Positions 10,016 through 19,300 of a DNA stretch of 64,000 nt are shown one piece after another (the first letter of the stretch is position 1; every line of letters begins with the position of its first letter). The DNA comes from Arthrobacter oryzae (GTDB lineage: Bacteria > Actinomycetota > Actinomycetes > Actinomycetales > Micrococcaceae), in NCBI RefSeq assembly GCF_003634095.1, contig NZ_RBIR01000002.1, forward strand, positions 1 to 64,000, written 5' to 3'. Position numbers and translations under genes: made by a program. Under the pieces are notes generated by a model. The model was not told the DNA's origin. It did no database searches and saw only the letters and a program-made list of their open reading frames with translations.

Positions 10016-11482
10016 TCAGACTCCCATGTCGCGGTTGAGCAGATCTTCTTCGGTTTCCCCGCGGACAATGAGCCGGGCAGATCCGTCGCGGACAGCGACG
10101 ACGCCCGGCCGGGCCAGATAGTTGTAGTTGCTTGACAGGGCCCAGCAGTAGGCGCCGGTCCCCGGTACAGCAAGCAGATCACCGGCTGCCACGTCCTTGG
10201 GCAGATATACATCTCTAACAACTATGTCGCCGCTCTCGCAATGTTTGCCCACTACTCGGGACAGCTGCGGGGCGGCGTCCGAGGCCCGCGAGGCGAGAAT
10301 TGCCGAATAATCCGCGTCGTACAGCACCGGCCGGGGGTTATCGCTCATCCCGCCGTCCACCGACACATACCGGCGGGGGTGCGTAACGTCGCCGCCGGCG
10401 CCCGGGGAATCCACCCGGACGGTCTTGAGCGTGCCGACCTCGTACAGCGTGAATGTGGTGCTTCCGACGATCGCGCGGCCCGGCTCGATCGAGATCCGGG
10501 GGGCGGAAATACCCAGCGCGGCGCACTTGGAACGGACGACGGCGGCCATCGCCTGCGCGATCTCGGCGGCCGGGCGCGGGGTGTCAACGGGGGTGTAGGC
10601 GATGCCGTAGCCGCCACCCAGATCGAGCTCGGGCAGCACGATGGAGTACTTTGTCTGCATCGCCGCCAGGAAATCCAGCAGCTTTTCCGCGGCGAGGGCG
10701 AAGCCGTCGGGCTCGAAAATCTGGGAGCCGATGTGGCAGTGCAGGCCCAGCAGATCGATACTCCCGTGCCGGACCGCCGCGGCCACAGCTTCCTCGGCCG
10801 CGGAAAGCCCGGCCTTCTCGGTGGAGTCCCCGGCCATGGAGAGGCCGAACTTCTGGTCCTCATGGGCGGTGGCGATGAATTCGTGGGTGTGGGCGTGTAC
10901 GCCGGGGGTCAGCCGGAGCATGACCTTGGCGGTGTCCCCCCGGTTGGCGGCGATCGCCGCGACGCGGTCGAGTTCGTCGAGGCTGTCCACCACGATCCGG
11001 CCCAGTTGCATGTCGAGCGCCCGGTGGATTTCGCCGTCGGACTTGTTGTTGCCGTGCAGGGCGACGTCGGCGCCGGGGATGCCGGCGCGGGCGGCAACGG
11101 CGAGTTCGCCGCCGGACGCGGTGTCCAGGCGCAGCCCCTCTTCCTCAACCCAGCGGACCACCGACGTGCACAGGAAGGACTTGCCGGCGTAGTAGACGTC
11201 CACTCCCCCGCAGATGTCGGCGAAGGCGTCGTTGAACGCGTCACTGAAGGCCCGGGCCCGGGCCCGGAAGTCGGTTTCACTCAGCACGAACAGCGGGGTG
11301 CCGTACTGGCGCTGCAGCTCGCTCACCGTCAGCCCCTCGATGGTGAGTTCGCCGTCGCTATTGCGTTCAACGCCGGCAGCCCACAGCGGCTCGTGGAGGG
11401 CGTTGAGATCGGCGGGGACCTCAAGCCAGCCGGGCGCGAGGGGCGAGCCCGCGGTGCTGGACTGTCCTGATTTTGATGTCAT
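10016..11482 (-). CDS. lysA: Diaminopimelate decarboxylase
   Basis: A fold-III PLP enzyme that makes lysine from meso-diaminopimelate. The PLP lysine is in VYYAGKSFLC near residue 95, LGLHCHIGSQIF near 245, the glycine-rich LDLGGGYGIAY near 300 and the CESGDIV motif (substrate site) near 420. I chose ATG at 11480-11482, 5 bp after the argS stop, giving 488 residues. Longer readings run into argS. No clear Shine-Dalgarno precedes it, so translation may depend on argS. The argS-lysA-hom-thrC-thrB order is the standard actinobacterial aspartate-family operon. Confidence 0.95.
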   Translation of the reverse strand: MTSKSGQSSTAGSPLAPGWLEVPADLNALHEPLWAAGVERNSDGELTIEGLTVSELQRQYGTPLFVLSETDFRARARAFSDAFNDAFADICGGVDVYYAGKSFLCTSVVRWVEEEGLRLDTASGGELAVAARAGIPGADVALHGNNKSDGEIHRALDMQLGRIVVDSLDELDRVAAIAANRGDTAKVMLRLTPGVHAHTHEFIATAHEDQKFGLSMAGDSTEKAGLSAAEEAVAAAVRHGSIDLLGLHCHIGSQIFEPDGFALAAEKLLDFLAAMQTKYSIVLPELDLGGGYGIAYTPVDTPRPAAEIAQAMAAVVRSKCAALGISAPRISIEPGRAIVGSTTFTLYEVGTLKTVRVDSPGAGGDVTHPRRYVSVDGGMSDNPRPVLYDADYSAILASRASDAAPQLSRVVGKHCESGDIVVRDVYLPKDVAAGDLLAVPGTGAYCWALSSNYNYLARPGVVAVRDGSARLIVRGETEEDLLNRDMGV

Positions 11483-11487
11483 GGCGG

Positions 11488-13152
11488 TTACATCCGTTCC
11501 GGCGCCGAGACGCCCAGCAGTTCCAGTCCGTTGGCCAGCACCTGGCTGGTGGCGTCGTTGAGCCACAGCCTGGTTCGGTTGGTGTCGGTGATGGGGTCCT
11601 CGCCCTGGGGCGCCACCCGGCAGGCGTCGTACCAGCGATGGTAGGCGCCGGCAATGACTTCGAGGTGGCGGGCCACGCGGTGCGGCTCGCGCAGCTCGGC
11701 GGCCTTGGCCACGACCGAGGGGTAGCTGCCCAGATATGAGAGCAGTTCGTTTTCGGTGGCATGGTCCAGCAGGGCCGCGTCGAAGCTGTCCTTGCCGTCC
11801 ACACTGCGTTCCACGCCCGCGGCGACGGCGTTGCGGGCGGCGCCGCGGGAGCGCGCGTGGGCGTACTGGACGTAGAACACCGGGTTTTCGTTGCTGTGCT
11901 TCTTCAGCAGCTCCGGGTCCAGGGTCAGCGGCGAATCGGCCGGGAACCGCGCCAGCGAGTAGCGGACGGCGTCCTTGCCGAGCCAGGAGATGAGGTCCTT
12001 GAGCTCAATGATGTTGCCGGCGCGCTTGGACAGCTTGGCGCCGTTGACGGAGACGAGCTGGCCGATCAGGACCTCGATGTTGACCTCGGGATCGTCGCCG
12101 GCGGCGGCGGCGATGGCCTTGAGCCGGTTGATGTAGCCGTGGTGGTCGGCGCCGAGGAGGTAGATCTTCTCGGTGTAGCCGCGGTCCTTCTTGGACAGGT
12201 AATACGCCGCGTCGGCGGCGAAGTACGTCGGCTCGCCGTTCGCACGGACCATCACGCGGTCCTTGTCGTCGCCGAAGTCGGTGGTGCGCAGCCAGACGGC
12301 GCCGCCGTCGTCGAACACGTGGCCCTGTTCGCGCAGACGGGCGACGGCGTCTTCGATCGCGCCGGCGTCGTGGAGCTCCTGTTCGGAGAAGAAGACATCA
12401 AAGTCGACGCCGAACCCGGCCAGGGTCTGCTTGATGTCGTGCATCTGCGCTTTGTAGGCGGCGCCCCGGATCACCGGCAGGGCCGCGACTTCGGTCAGTT
12501 CCCGGATACCGGGGTGCTCGGTGAGCACATCATGGCCCAGATCGGCGATGTACTGGCCGGGGTAGCCGCCCTCGGGCACGTCCCGGCCGTGCAGCCTGGC
12601 GTATACGGAGTTCGCGAACACATTCATCTGGGATCCGGCGTCGTTGATGTAGTACTCGGCCGTCACGTCGGCGCCGGAGGCGCGGAGGATGCGGGCGATT
12701 GCGTCGCCGAGCGCGGCCCACCGGGTGTGGCCGATGTGCAGCGGGCCGGTGGGGTTGGCAGAGACGAACTCCATGTTGACTACGTGCCCGGCCAGCGCGG
12801 TGTTGGTGCCGTAATCCGCACCTGCCTCGACGATGGCCTTGGCGAGCGTCCCCGCAGCCGCGGCGTCCACTGTGATGTTCAGGAAGCCGGGGCCGGCGAT
12901 GTCCACCGCGGACACGCCGTCGATCAGTTTCAGCCGGGCGCTGAGGACGGATGCGAACTCCCGCGGGTTGGTCCCGGCCGCCTTGGCCAGCTGGAGGGCG
13001 ACGTTGGTGGCCCAGTCCCCGTGGTCCCTGTTCTTCGGGCGCTCCACGCGCACCTCGTCCGGGATCTCGGCCGCGGAAAGGGCGATGTCGCCGGCCGCGA
13101 CGGCGTCCTTCAGGCAGGCGGATATGGCAAGGGAGAGTTCTTCTGGGGTCAC
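11488..13152 (-). CDS. argS: Arginyl-tRNA synthetase
   Basis: A class I synthetase charging tRNA-Arg. The HIGH motif reads GPLHIGHTRWAALGD near residue 135. The KMSKS-like loop is GAKLSKRAGN near 390. The N-terminal Add1-type domain and the C-terminal DALR anticodon-binding domain (HARSRGAARNAVAAG onward) are present. The length of 554 is normal. GTG at 13152 lies exactly 6 nt after a TAGGCT box (13159-13164), so the message is probably leaderless. The only tRNA gene seen in this window, tRNA-Arg(CCG), starts 184 bp away on the other strand. Confidence 0.96.
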   Translation of the reverse strand: MTPEELSLAISACLKDAVAAGDIALSAAEIPDEVRVERPKNRDHGDWATNVALQLAKAAGTNPREFASVLSARLKLIDGVSAVDIAGPGFLNITVDAAAAGTLAKAIVEAGADYGTNTALAGHVVNMEFVSANPTGPLHIGHTRWAALGDAIARILRASGADVTAEYYINDAGSQMNVFANSVYARLHGRDVPEGGYPGQYIADLGHDVLTEHPGIRELTEVAALPVIRGAAYKAQMHDIKQTLAGFGVDFDVFFSEQELHDAGAIEDAVARLREQGHVFDDGGAVWLRTTDFGDDKDRVMVRANGEPTYFAADAAYYLSKKDRGYTEKIYLLGADHHGYINRLKAIAAAAGDDPEVNIEVLIGQLVSVNGAKLSKRAGNIIELKDLISWLGKDAVRYSLARFPADSPLTLDPELLKKHSNENPVFYVQYAHARSRGAARNAVAAGVERSVDGKDSFDAALLDHATENELLSYLGSYPSVVAKAAELREPHRVARHLEVIAGAYHRWYDACRVAPQGEDPITDTNRTRLWLNDATSQVLANGLELLGVSAPERM

Positions 13153-13158
13153 TCTTCT

Positions 13159-13164
13159 AGCCTA
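13159..13164 (-). promoter_or_regulatory. -10 box TAGGCT of argS (leaderless)
   Basis: On the minus strand TAGGCT is followed by 6 nt and then the GTG of argS, so transcription should begin at or next to the start codon. No Shine-Dalgarno is present. No good -35 match is visible. Confidence 0.6.
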
Positions 13165-13335
13165 CCGGTGGGCCCGTGGTGTGGCGGAATCTGGGGCCGG
13201 GCGTGACTTTTGGGGGCCGCGGGACACGCCCCCGCGCGGCGCTGAACGCCACGAAATGAGGACCGATTTTCCGTTGGAGGCCACCTTCCTGCTAAGCTCT
13301 AGGACGTCCCGCCGGAAACGGCAGGATCCCCGGAT

Positions 13336-13408
13336 GCCCTCGTAGCTCAGGGGATAGAGCGTCTGCCTCCGGAGCAGAAGGTCGTTGGTTCGATTCCAAT
13401 CGAGGGCA
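13336..13408 (+). tRNA. tRNA-Arg (anticodon CCG)
   Basis: A complete cloverleaf. The acceptor stem is GCCCTCG (13336-13342) with CGAGGGC (13401-13407) and discriminator A. The D arm is GCTC...GAGC. The anticodon stem is TCTGC/GCAGA with loop CTCCGGA (anticodon CCG). The T arm is ATTGG-type, GTTGGTTCGATTCCAAT. The CCA end is not encoded. A TAAGCT box at 13293-13298 could be the -10 of its promoter. A strong terminator follows at once. It reads CGG codons, which are frequent at this GC content. Confidence 0.97.
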
Positions 13409-13417
13409 CAAGCGGAA

Positions 13418-13450
13418 CCCCGCCACTTCAAGGAAGTGGCGGGGTTTTTT
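13418..13450 (+). terminator. Rho-independent terminator of tRNA-Arg
   Basis: CCCCGCCACTTC (13418-13429) pairs perfectly with GAAGTGGCGGGG (13433-13444) around a 3-nt loop and is followed by six T. It begins 10 bp after the tRNA. Confidence 0.92.
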
Positions 13451-13581
13451 GCGTCTAATCCCGGCGAAAGAACGCGGAAATCCAGTGGCTTTCCGCCTGC
13501 CAATTGTCGGTGCCCGCTCTTAGGCTGTGTTCATCGGTGGCGGGCTACCCTGCACGCCCCGACGCATGAAGGGGGTCTCAC

Positions 13582-14658
13582 ATGTTCTTTCCACACCGCT
13601 TCTTTCCAGACCGCTTTTTTCCACACTGCTCCATTGTTCCGCCCTACTTGCTCCGCCGGCTGGCTGCCCAGGATGAGCTCTCCGGAGCGGCCGAAGCCGC
13701 CCGCAACGCCCTCCTCCACGTCCCGGCCTTCCATGCAGCCCGGGCGGAGCTGTCCCTGCTGGCGCCCCCCGGAGTGCGGGGGGCCACGCCCGCGCCGCCG
13801 GAGCGCACCATTTACGATGCCCGGTCCCTGGAAAAACTGCCCGGCAGCCCGGTCCGCAAGGAGGGCAAGCCACCCACCGGGGATCCGGCCACGGACGAGG
13901 CGTATGACGGGCTTGGGCACACTCACAGGCTCTACGCCGACGCCTTTGGCCGTGACTCCATTGATGGACGCGGGCTGCCCCTCGAGGCCTCGGTCCATTA
14001 CAGCAAACGCTATGACAACGCGTTCTGGGACGGCCGGCAGATGGTGTTCGGCGACGGCGACGGCGAGGTCTTCGGCCGGTTCACGAAATCGCTGAGCGTC
14101 ATCGGCCACGAGCTCGCCCACGGTGTCACGCAGTACTCGGGCGGCCTCAACTACCGCAACCAGGCCGGGGCCCTCAACGAATCCTTGTCCGATGTCTTCG
14201 GCGCCCTCGTGGAACAGTATGCGAAGCAGCAGTCCACTGCGGAGGCGAGCTGGCTGATCGGCGAGGGACTTTTCACGGACCAGGTGCAGGGCACCGCCCT
14301 GCGGTCCATGAAGGCACCGGGTACCGCGTACGACGACGACGTCCTGGGCAAGGATCCCCAGCCGGACTCGATGGATTCGTACGTGCGCACGAGCGCGGAC
14401 AACGGCGGTGTGCACATCAACTCGGGCATTCCCAACCGCGCTTTCTGCCTGGTGGCAACGGCCCTCGGCGGCAACGCCTGGGAGGCCCCGGCACAGATCT
14501 GGTACCAGACCCTGACCGGCGGCACGCTCTCGCCGAACACCACGTTCGGTGCCTTTGCCCGGGCCACTGCGGCTTCCGCCAAGGAGCTCTTTGGTGCCGG
14601 TTCCGCGGCACATGACGCCGTCCGGTCCGCGTGGGAAACTGTAAAGGTCAAGGTGTAA
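13582..14658 (+). CDS. Protealysin-like M4 (thermolysin family) metalloprotease
   Basis: A zinc endopeptidase. The zinc/catalytic motif HELAHG is near residue 176, with the third ligand and flanking motif NESLSDVFG about 24 residues on, both standard for M4. The short propeptide with the PPYLLRR motif (residues 20-26) marks the protealysin subgroup, whose precursors lack a Sec signal and the long FTP propeptide. None is seen here. Before that motif the N-terminus has three 5-residue repeats, FFPHR, FFPDR and FFPHC, encoded by 15-bp tandem units. GAAGGGGG about 7 nt upstream of ATG 13582 fixes the start. An emfourin-like inhibitor gene lies immediately downstream, as in the Serratia protealysin operon. 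Confidence 0.9.
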   Translation: MFFPHRFFPDRFFPHCSIVPPYLLRRLAAQDELSGAAEAARNALLHVPAFHAARAELSLLAPPGVRGATPAPPERTIYDARSLEKLPGSPVRKEGKPPTGDPATDEAYDGLGHTHRLYADAFGRDSIDGRGLPLEASVHYSKRYDNAFWDGRQMVFGDGDGEVFGRFTKSLSVIGHELAHGVTQYSGGLNYRNQAGALNESLSDVFGALVEQYAKQQSTAEASWLIGEGLFTDQVQGTALRSMKAPGTAYDDDVLGKDPQPDSMDSYVRTSADNGGVHINSGIPNRAFCLVATALGGNAWEAPAQIWYQTLTGGTLSPNTTFGAFARATAASAKELFGAGSAAHDAVRSAWETVKVKV

Positions 14659-14687
14659 CCGAACGAGGCCCTGAAGATCGCAGGCTC

Positions 14688-14984
14688 ATGAAAATCACAG
14701 TCCAGCGAAGCGGCGGCGTGGCCGGAATGCAACGGACGTGGACCGTCCGGCCCGAGCCGCCCGAGGACACCGACCGGTGGCAACCGCTGATCGAGGCATG
14801 CCCCTGGGATTCCGTCCCGGGGGCCGGCGGCTCACCCGGCCAGCCGGACCGCTTCATGTACAGCATCCGGGCAGACCAACGCCGCGCGGTCCTGCCCGAG
14901 CGTGACCTGACTGGTCCGTGGCGCGATTTGGTCGAATGCGCCCGGGCCGCGGCAGAGCAGGCAGCGGCACAGGACCCGGACTAG
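14688..14984 (+). CDS. Emfourin-like protealysin inhibitor
   Basis: A 98-residue protein starting MKITVQRSGGVAGMQRTW, the recognisable N-terminus of emfourin-type (M4in) proteins, which bind and inhibit protealysin-like M4 proteases. It ends with an acidic/Ala-rich helix (WRDLVECARAAAEQAAAQD). It starts 29 bp after the protease stop on the same strand, so the pair is probably one transcript, giving protease plus its antidote. No signal peptide is seen, in keeping with both acting in the cytoplasm or being released together. An upstream in-frame start at 14631 overlaps the protease and lacks family resemblance. Confidence 0.8.
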   Translation: MKITVQRSGGVAGMQRTWTVRPEPPEDTDRWQPLIEACPWDSVPGAGGSPGQPDRFMYSIRADQRRAVLPERDLTGPWRDLVECARAAAEQAAAQDPD

Positions 14985-15035
14985 CGAAGGTCCAGGGCTG
15001 GCGCCGGGCTAGCCATGGCCAGCTCTGTCCCTGCC

Positions 15036-16001
15036 TTATGCCGTGGCCAGGTGCCCCCGGAACGTGCGCCGGTAGGACTGCGGGCTGGTGTCCAGCGCCT
15101 TCGCAAAGTGGTGGCGCAACAGGACCGAATGCCCGAAGCCGGACTCCCGGGCGATCTCGTCAATATTGAGCTCCGTGCTCTCCAGCAGCTCCTGGGCGCG
15201 GAGCACCCGCTGGGAGTTGAGCCACGCGGCCGGGGTTGCTCCCGTTTCCGACCTGAACCGCCGCGCGAACGTCCGTGGCGACATGTGGACCCTGGCCGCC
15301 AGCTCGTTGACCGGATGCTCCTCGTCAAGGTGCCGGACCATCCACTGCAGCAGCTGTTCCATGGGCTCCGAGCCGCACTGCGGAATGGGCCTGTCGATGT
15401 ACTGGGCCTGCCCGCCGTCGCGGTGCGGCGGAACCACCATGTCCCGGGCGATGGCTGCGGCTACCTTGGCGCCGAATTCAATGCGGACCAGGTGCAGAGA
15501 GGCGTCGATCCCCGCGGCCGTTCCGGCGCTGGTGATGATCCGGCCGTCTTCGACGTACAGGACGTTTTCGTCCACCCGGACGGCCGGATATTTGCTGGCC
15601 AGCTCCTGGGAGTAGTGCCAGTGCGTGGTGCACCGGCGGCCGTCGAGGAGGCCCGCCCGGGCCAGGGCGAAGGCCCCGGAACAGATGGACATCACCCAGG
15701 CGCCGCGGGCGTGGGCGGCCCGCAGGGTTTCCAGGACCGCCTCGGGGACGTCCTCGTCCCGGCCGTACGGCGCCATCACCACCAGGTCCGCGTCCGCGGC
15801 CGCGTCCAGTCCCAAAGCGACGTGCATGGACAGGCCGGATTTGAGCGGGATGTCGCCCGGTTCCGGGGCGCAGACCCGGAAGTCGAAGGCGGGAACGCCG
15901 TTTCCGCGGGCCGAGCGGTCGACGCCGAAGACCTCGAAGGCGGTCGCAAATTCGAAGATCGAGAAGTTGGGAACGACGATCATTGCCACTGATTTGATCA
16001 T
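15036..16001 (-). CDS. GlxA-type transcriptional regulator (DJ-1/PfpI domain plus AraC HTH)
   Basis: A 321-residue regulator. Residues about 1-175 form a DJ-1/PfpI-like sensor domain (MIVVPNFSIFEFATAFEVFG, then VMSICSGAFALARAGLLDGR, with the Cys of the nucleophile elbow present). The C-terminal 100 residues are an AraC-type double HTH (VHMSPRTFARRFRSETGATPAAWL and IDEIARESGFGHSVLLRHHF). Such GlxA/FtrA relatives sense small metabolites that are mostly unknown. The start region carries a direct plus inverted GTGGCAGAAA repeat (16011-16059), so the protein probably controls its own promoter and the divergent small gene. No partner enzyme is next to it. Confidence 0.88.
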   Translation of the reverse strand: MIKSVAMIVVPNFSIFEFATAFEVFGVDRSARGNGVPAFDFRVCAPEPGDIPLKSGLSMHVALGLDAAADADLVVMAPYGRDEDVPEAVLETLRAAHARGAWVMSICSGAFALARAGLLDGRRCTTHWHYSQELASKYPAVRVDENVLYVEDGRIITSAGTAAGIDASLHLVRIEFGAKVAAAIARDMVVPPHRDGGQAQYIDRPIPQCGSEPMEQLLQWMVRHLDEEHPVNELAARVHMSPRTFARRFRSETGATPAAWLNSQRVLRAQELLESTELNIDEIARESGFGHSVLLRHHFAKALDTSPQSYRRTFRGHLATA

Positions 16002-16010
16002 GGTTCCAGT

Positions 16011-16059
16011 GTGGCAGAAACGGTGGCAGAAATTATAGCTTTTTGGTCATTTCTGCCAC
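16011..16059. promoter_or_regulatory. Operator: direct and inverted GTGGCAGAAA repeats
   Basis: GTGGCAGAAA occurs at 16011-16020 and 16023-16032 (12-bp spacing) and its inverse TTTCTGCCAC at 16050-16059. They lie 10-58 bp upstream of the glxA-type gene. The arrangement fits an AraC-family binding site, where direct half-sites are usual, with an extra inverted half-site for looping or for control of the rightward gene. Which protein binds is inferred from adjacency. Confidence 0.65.
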
Positions 16060-16094
16060 TTTTTTTCGTGGGCGCACAGGCGAAACATGGAGGT

Positions 16095-16262
16095 ATGGAA
16101 CTCCTCGGAATCGCCTTCATCATCCTGATCATCGCCGTCGTCGCCGCCACGATCTCGGCCCTGCGCAAAGATGGCCTCGGCCACACCCCGCCCGTCCGCT
16201 CGGACGAGTACTGGATGGCCCGGGACCTTCCCAGCGTCAACTACACCTTGCGGATCTTCTGA
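16095..16262 (+). CDS. Small single-pass membrane protein, unknown function
   Basis: A 55-residue protein starting MELLGIAFIILIIAVVAATISALRK: one hydrophobic helix (residues 3-22) then a positively charged turn and a short soluble tail ending PSVNYTLRIF. The GGAGGT at 16089-16094 abuts this ATG too closely to be an ideal ribosome binding site. In-frame GTG codons at 16068 and 16011 are alternatives, but the latter lies inside the operator. By the positive-inside rule the C-terminus should be cytoplasmic. It shares the intergenic operator with the glxA-type regulator, so it may be its target. I do not recognise the family. Confidence 0.55.
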   Translation: MELLGIAFIILIIAVVAATISALRKDGLGHTPPVRSDEYWMARDLPSVNYTLRIF

Positions 16263-16280
16263 CCCCGCACCAACATCACG

Positions 16281-16305
16281 GGCCCGGCCCCTTCGGCCGG
16301 GCCCT
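16281..16305 (+). terminator. GC-rich hairpin, probable terminator of the small membrane gene
   Basis: GGGCCCGGCC and GGCCGGGCCC form a perfect 10-bp stem with a 5-nt loop (CCTTC), 18 bp after the stop codon. No T run follows, which is common for actinobacterial hairpin terminators. Confidence 0.6.
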
Positions 16306-16364
16306 CGCCATGCGCGGGCACGGACCCCCGGCAGACGGCGCGCCCAAGTAGACTGTGTCCAGCC

Positions 16365-19300
16365 ATGACATTGCATATTTCCTACCCCGCCGAGCTGCCG
16401 GTTTCCGAGCGCCGCGAAGATCTGATGGCCGCCATCGCGGCCAACCAGGTGACCATCATCGCCGGCGAGACCGGCTCGGGAAAGACCACCCAGATCCCGA
16501 AGATGTGCCTGGAGCTCGGCCTGGGCGAGAAGGGGCTGATCGGCCACACCCAGCCCCGCCGGCTCGCGGCCCGCACCGTCGCCGAGCGCATTGCGGAGGA
16601 ACTCGGCGTCGAGATCGGCCAGGAGGTGGGCTTCCAGGTCCGCTTCACCGGCGAGGTCAGCCGGTCCACCAAGGTCAAGCTCATGACCGACGGCATCCTG
16701 CTGGCGGAAATCCAGCGGGACAGGCTGCTGCGCAAGTACAACGCGATCATCATCGACGAGGCCCACGAGCGCAGTCTCAACATCGACTTCATCCTCGGCT
16801 ACCTCAAGCGGATCCTGCCCCAGCGCCCGGACCTGAAGATCATCATCACCTCGGCCACGATCGACCCGGAGCGTTTCGCCAAGCACTTCGGCAGCGAGGA
16901 CCAGCCCTCCCCCATCATCGAGGTCTCGGGCCGGACCTTCCCTGTGGAGATCCGCTACCGCCCGCTCTCCCAGCCGGCCGGCGGCGCCGGTGCTGGCACC
17001 GAAGACGGAGCCGGCGAAGGCTCAGGCTCGGACGACGAACTCGAGGAGGACCGCGACCCGCTCGACGCGGTGTGCGACGCCGTCGACGAACTCGCTCTGG
17101 AGGCCCCGGGCGACATCCTCATTTTCTTCTCCGGCGAGCGCGAAATCCGTGACGCGGCGGAGGCCCTCAACGCGCGCATCCAGTCCAACCGGCGGCTGGC
17201 CGGCACCGAGGTCCTCCCCCTCTTCGCCCGGCTGAGCCTGCAGGAGCAACACAAGGTCTTCCACCCCGGCAGCAAACGCCGGATCGTGCTGGCCACCAAC
17301 GTCGCGGAAACCTCGCTCACGGTCCCCGGCATCAAGTACGTCATCGACACCGGCACGGCCCGCATCTCCCGCTACTCGCACCGCACCAAGGTCCAGCGCC
17401 TGCCGATCGAGCGTGTATCCCAGGCCTCGGCCAACCAGCGCTCGGGCCGCTGCGGCCGTGTCTCCGACGGCATCGCGATCCGGCTGTACTCCGAGGAGGA
17501 CTTCGAGTCCCGGCCGCTGTTCACGGACCCGGAAATCCTGCGCACCAACCTGGCGGCCGTCATCTTGCAGATGACCGCCATGGGCGTGGCCCGCGGGCCG
17601 AAGGACGTGGAGAACTTCCCCTTCGTCGAACCGCCGGATTCACGGGCCATCAACGACGGCGTCAGCCTCCTGCGCGAACTCGGCGCCCTCAATGCCGCGC
17701 GGCAGGAACCAACCGACGGCGGCGACGGACGCACCGGCCCCCGGCGCGGCGGCACTGACACAGGCAGAAGCGGCGGCGGGCTCACCGCCGTCGGGCAGCA
17801 ACTGGCCCAGCTGCCGGTGGACCCGAGGCTTGGCCGGATGATCGTGGAGTCCGGCAAGCGCGGCTGCGTCCGCGAGGTCATGATCCTCGCCGCCGCCCTG
17901 ACCATCCAGGACCCGCGCGAGCGCCCGACCGACAAGCAGCAACTGGCCGCGGAGAAGCACGCCCGGTTCCGGGACGAGAACTCTGACTTCACCGGCTACC
18001 TGAACCTGTGGAACTACCTGCAGGAGAAGCAGCAGGAGCTTTCTTCCACCGCGTTCCGCCGGCTCTGCCGCAACGAGTTCATCAACTACCTGCGGGTCAG
18101 GGAGTGGCAGGACTTGTTCGCCCAGTTGCGCCAGCTCGCCCGTCCGCTGGGCATCAGCCTGGACAACAAGCGCCTGGCAGATCCCGTGGGCAACCACGAC
18201 GGCATCCACATCAGCCTGCTCTCCGGGCTGCTGAGCCACATCGGCATCCTCGACGAGCGCAAACGCGAGTACGCCGGCGCCCGCGGCAGCCGCTTCGCGA
18301 TCTTCCCGGGCTCGGCACTGTTCAAGAAGTCCCCCACCTTCGTGATGGCCGCCGAACTCGTGGAGACGAGCCGGCTCTGGGCCCGCGTCGCGGCGAAATT
18401 CGACCCCCTCTGGGCCGAGCAGGTGGCCCCGGGCCTGGTCAAGCACAGCTACAGCGAGCCGCACTGGTCCAAGAAGATGGGCGCGGTGATGGCCCACGAA
18501 AAGGTCACCCTCTACGGCGTGCCCATCATCCCGAACCGGCGCATCAACTACGGCAGCGTGGATCCGGAGCTCTGCCGCGAGCTCTTCATCCGCCACGCCC
18601 TCGTTGAAGGCGACTGGCAGACCCACCACAAGTTCTTCCACCGCAACCGCGCACTGCTCCACGAGGTCGAGGAGCTTGAGGCCCGGATGCGGCGCCGGGA
18701 CATCCTGGTCGATGACGAGACGCTGTTCGAGTTCTACGATGCCCGGATCGGCAGGACCGTCGTCTCCGAGCGGCACTTCGACAAATGGTGGAAGGACGCC
18801 CGGCAGCAGGATCCCACGCTCCTCGATTTCGACCAGTCGCTGCTGATCAGCGAGGATGCCGCGGCCCTGGACGATTCGGCCTACCCGAAGACCCTGCTGC
18901 ACAAGGGCTTCGAGCTGCCGCTGAGCTACGAGTTCCATCCCGTGGCGCCCGGATCGCCGCCGAATCCCTCCGACGGCGTCACCGCGGAGGTCCCCGTGCT
19001 GTTCCTGAACCAGCTCGACGACGCCGCGTTCCGCTGGCTGATCCCCGGGCAGCGGGTGGAACTCGTGACGGCGCTCATCAAGTCGCTGCCCAAGCAGATC
19101 CGCAAGAACTTCGTTCCGGCACCGGATGTGGCCCGCCAGGCGGTCGCCGCGCTGGAAGCGGACTTCGATCCCGCCACCGACGAGCTCGAACCGTCGCTGG
19201 AACTGGTGCTGCGCCGTATCCGCGGCCAGGTCATTCCGCCGGGGTCCTGGAACTGGGACGCCGTGCCCCCGCACCTGCGGGTCAGCTTCCGGGTTGTGGA

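Noticed and set aside
13162..13503. 113-residue minus-strand reading frame across tRNA-Arg
   Set aside because: It translates the antisense of the tRNA, giving the LDWNRTNDLLLRRQ peptide often mis-annotated as a protein. It has no family and no ribosome binding site.
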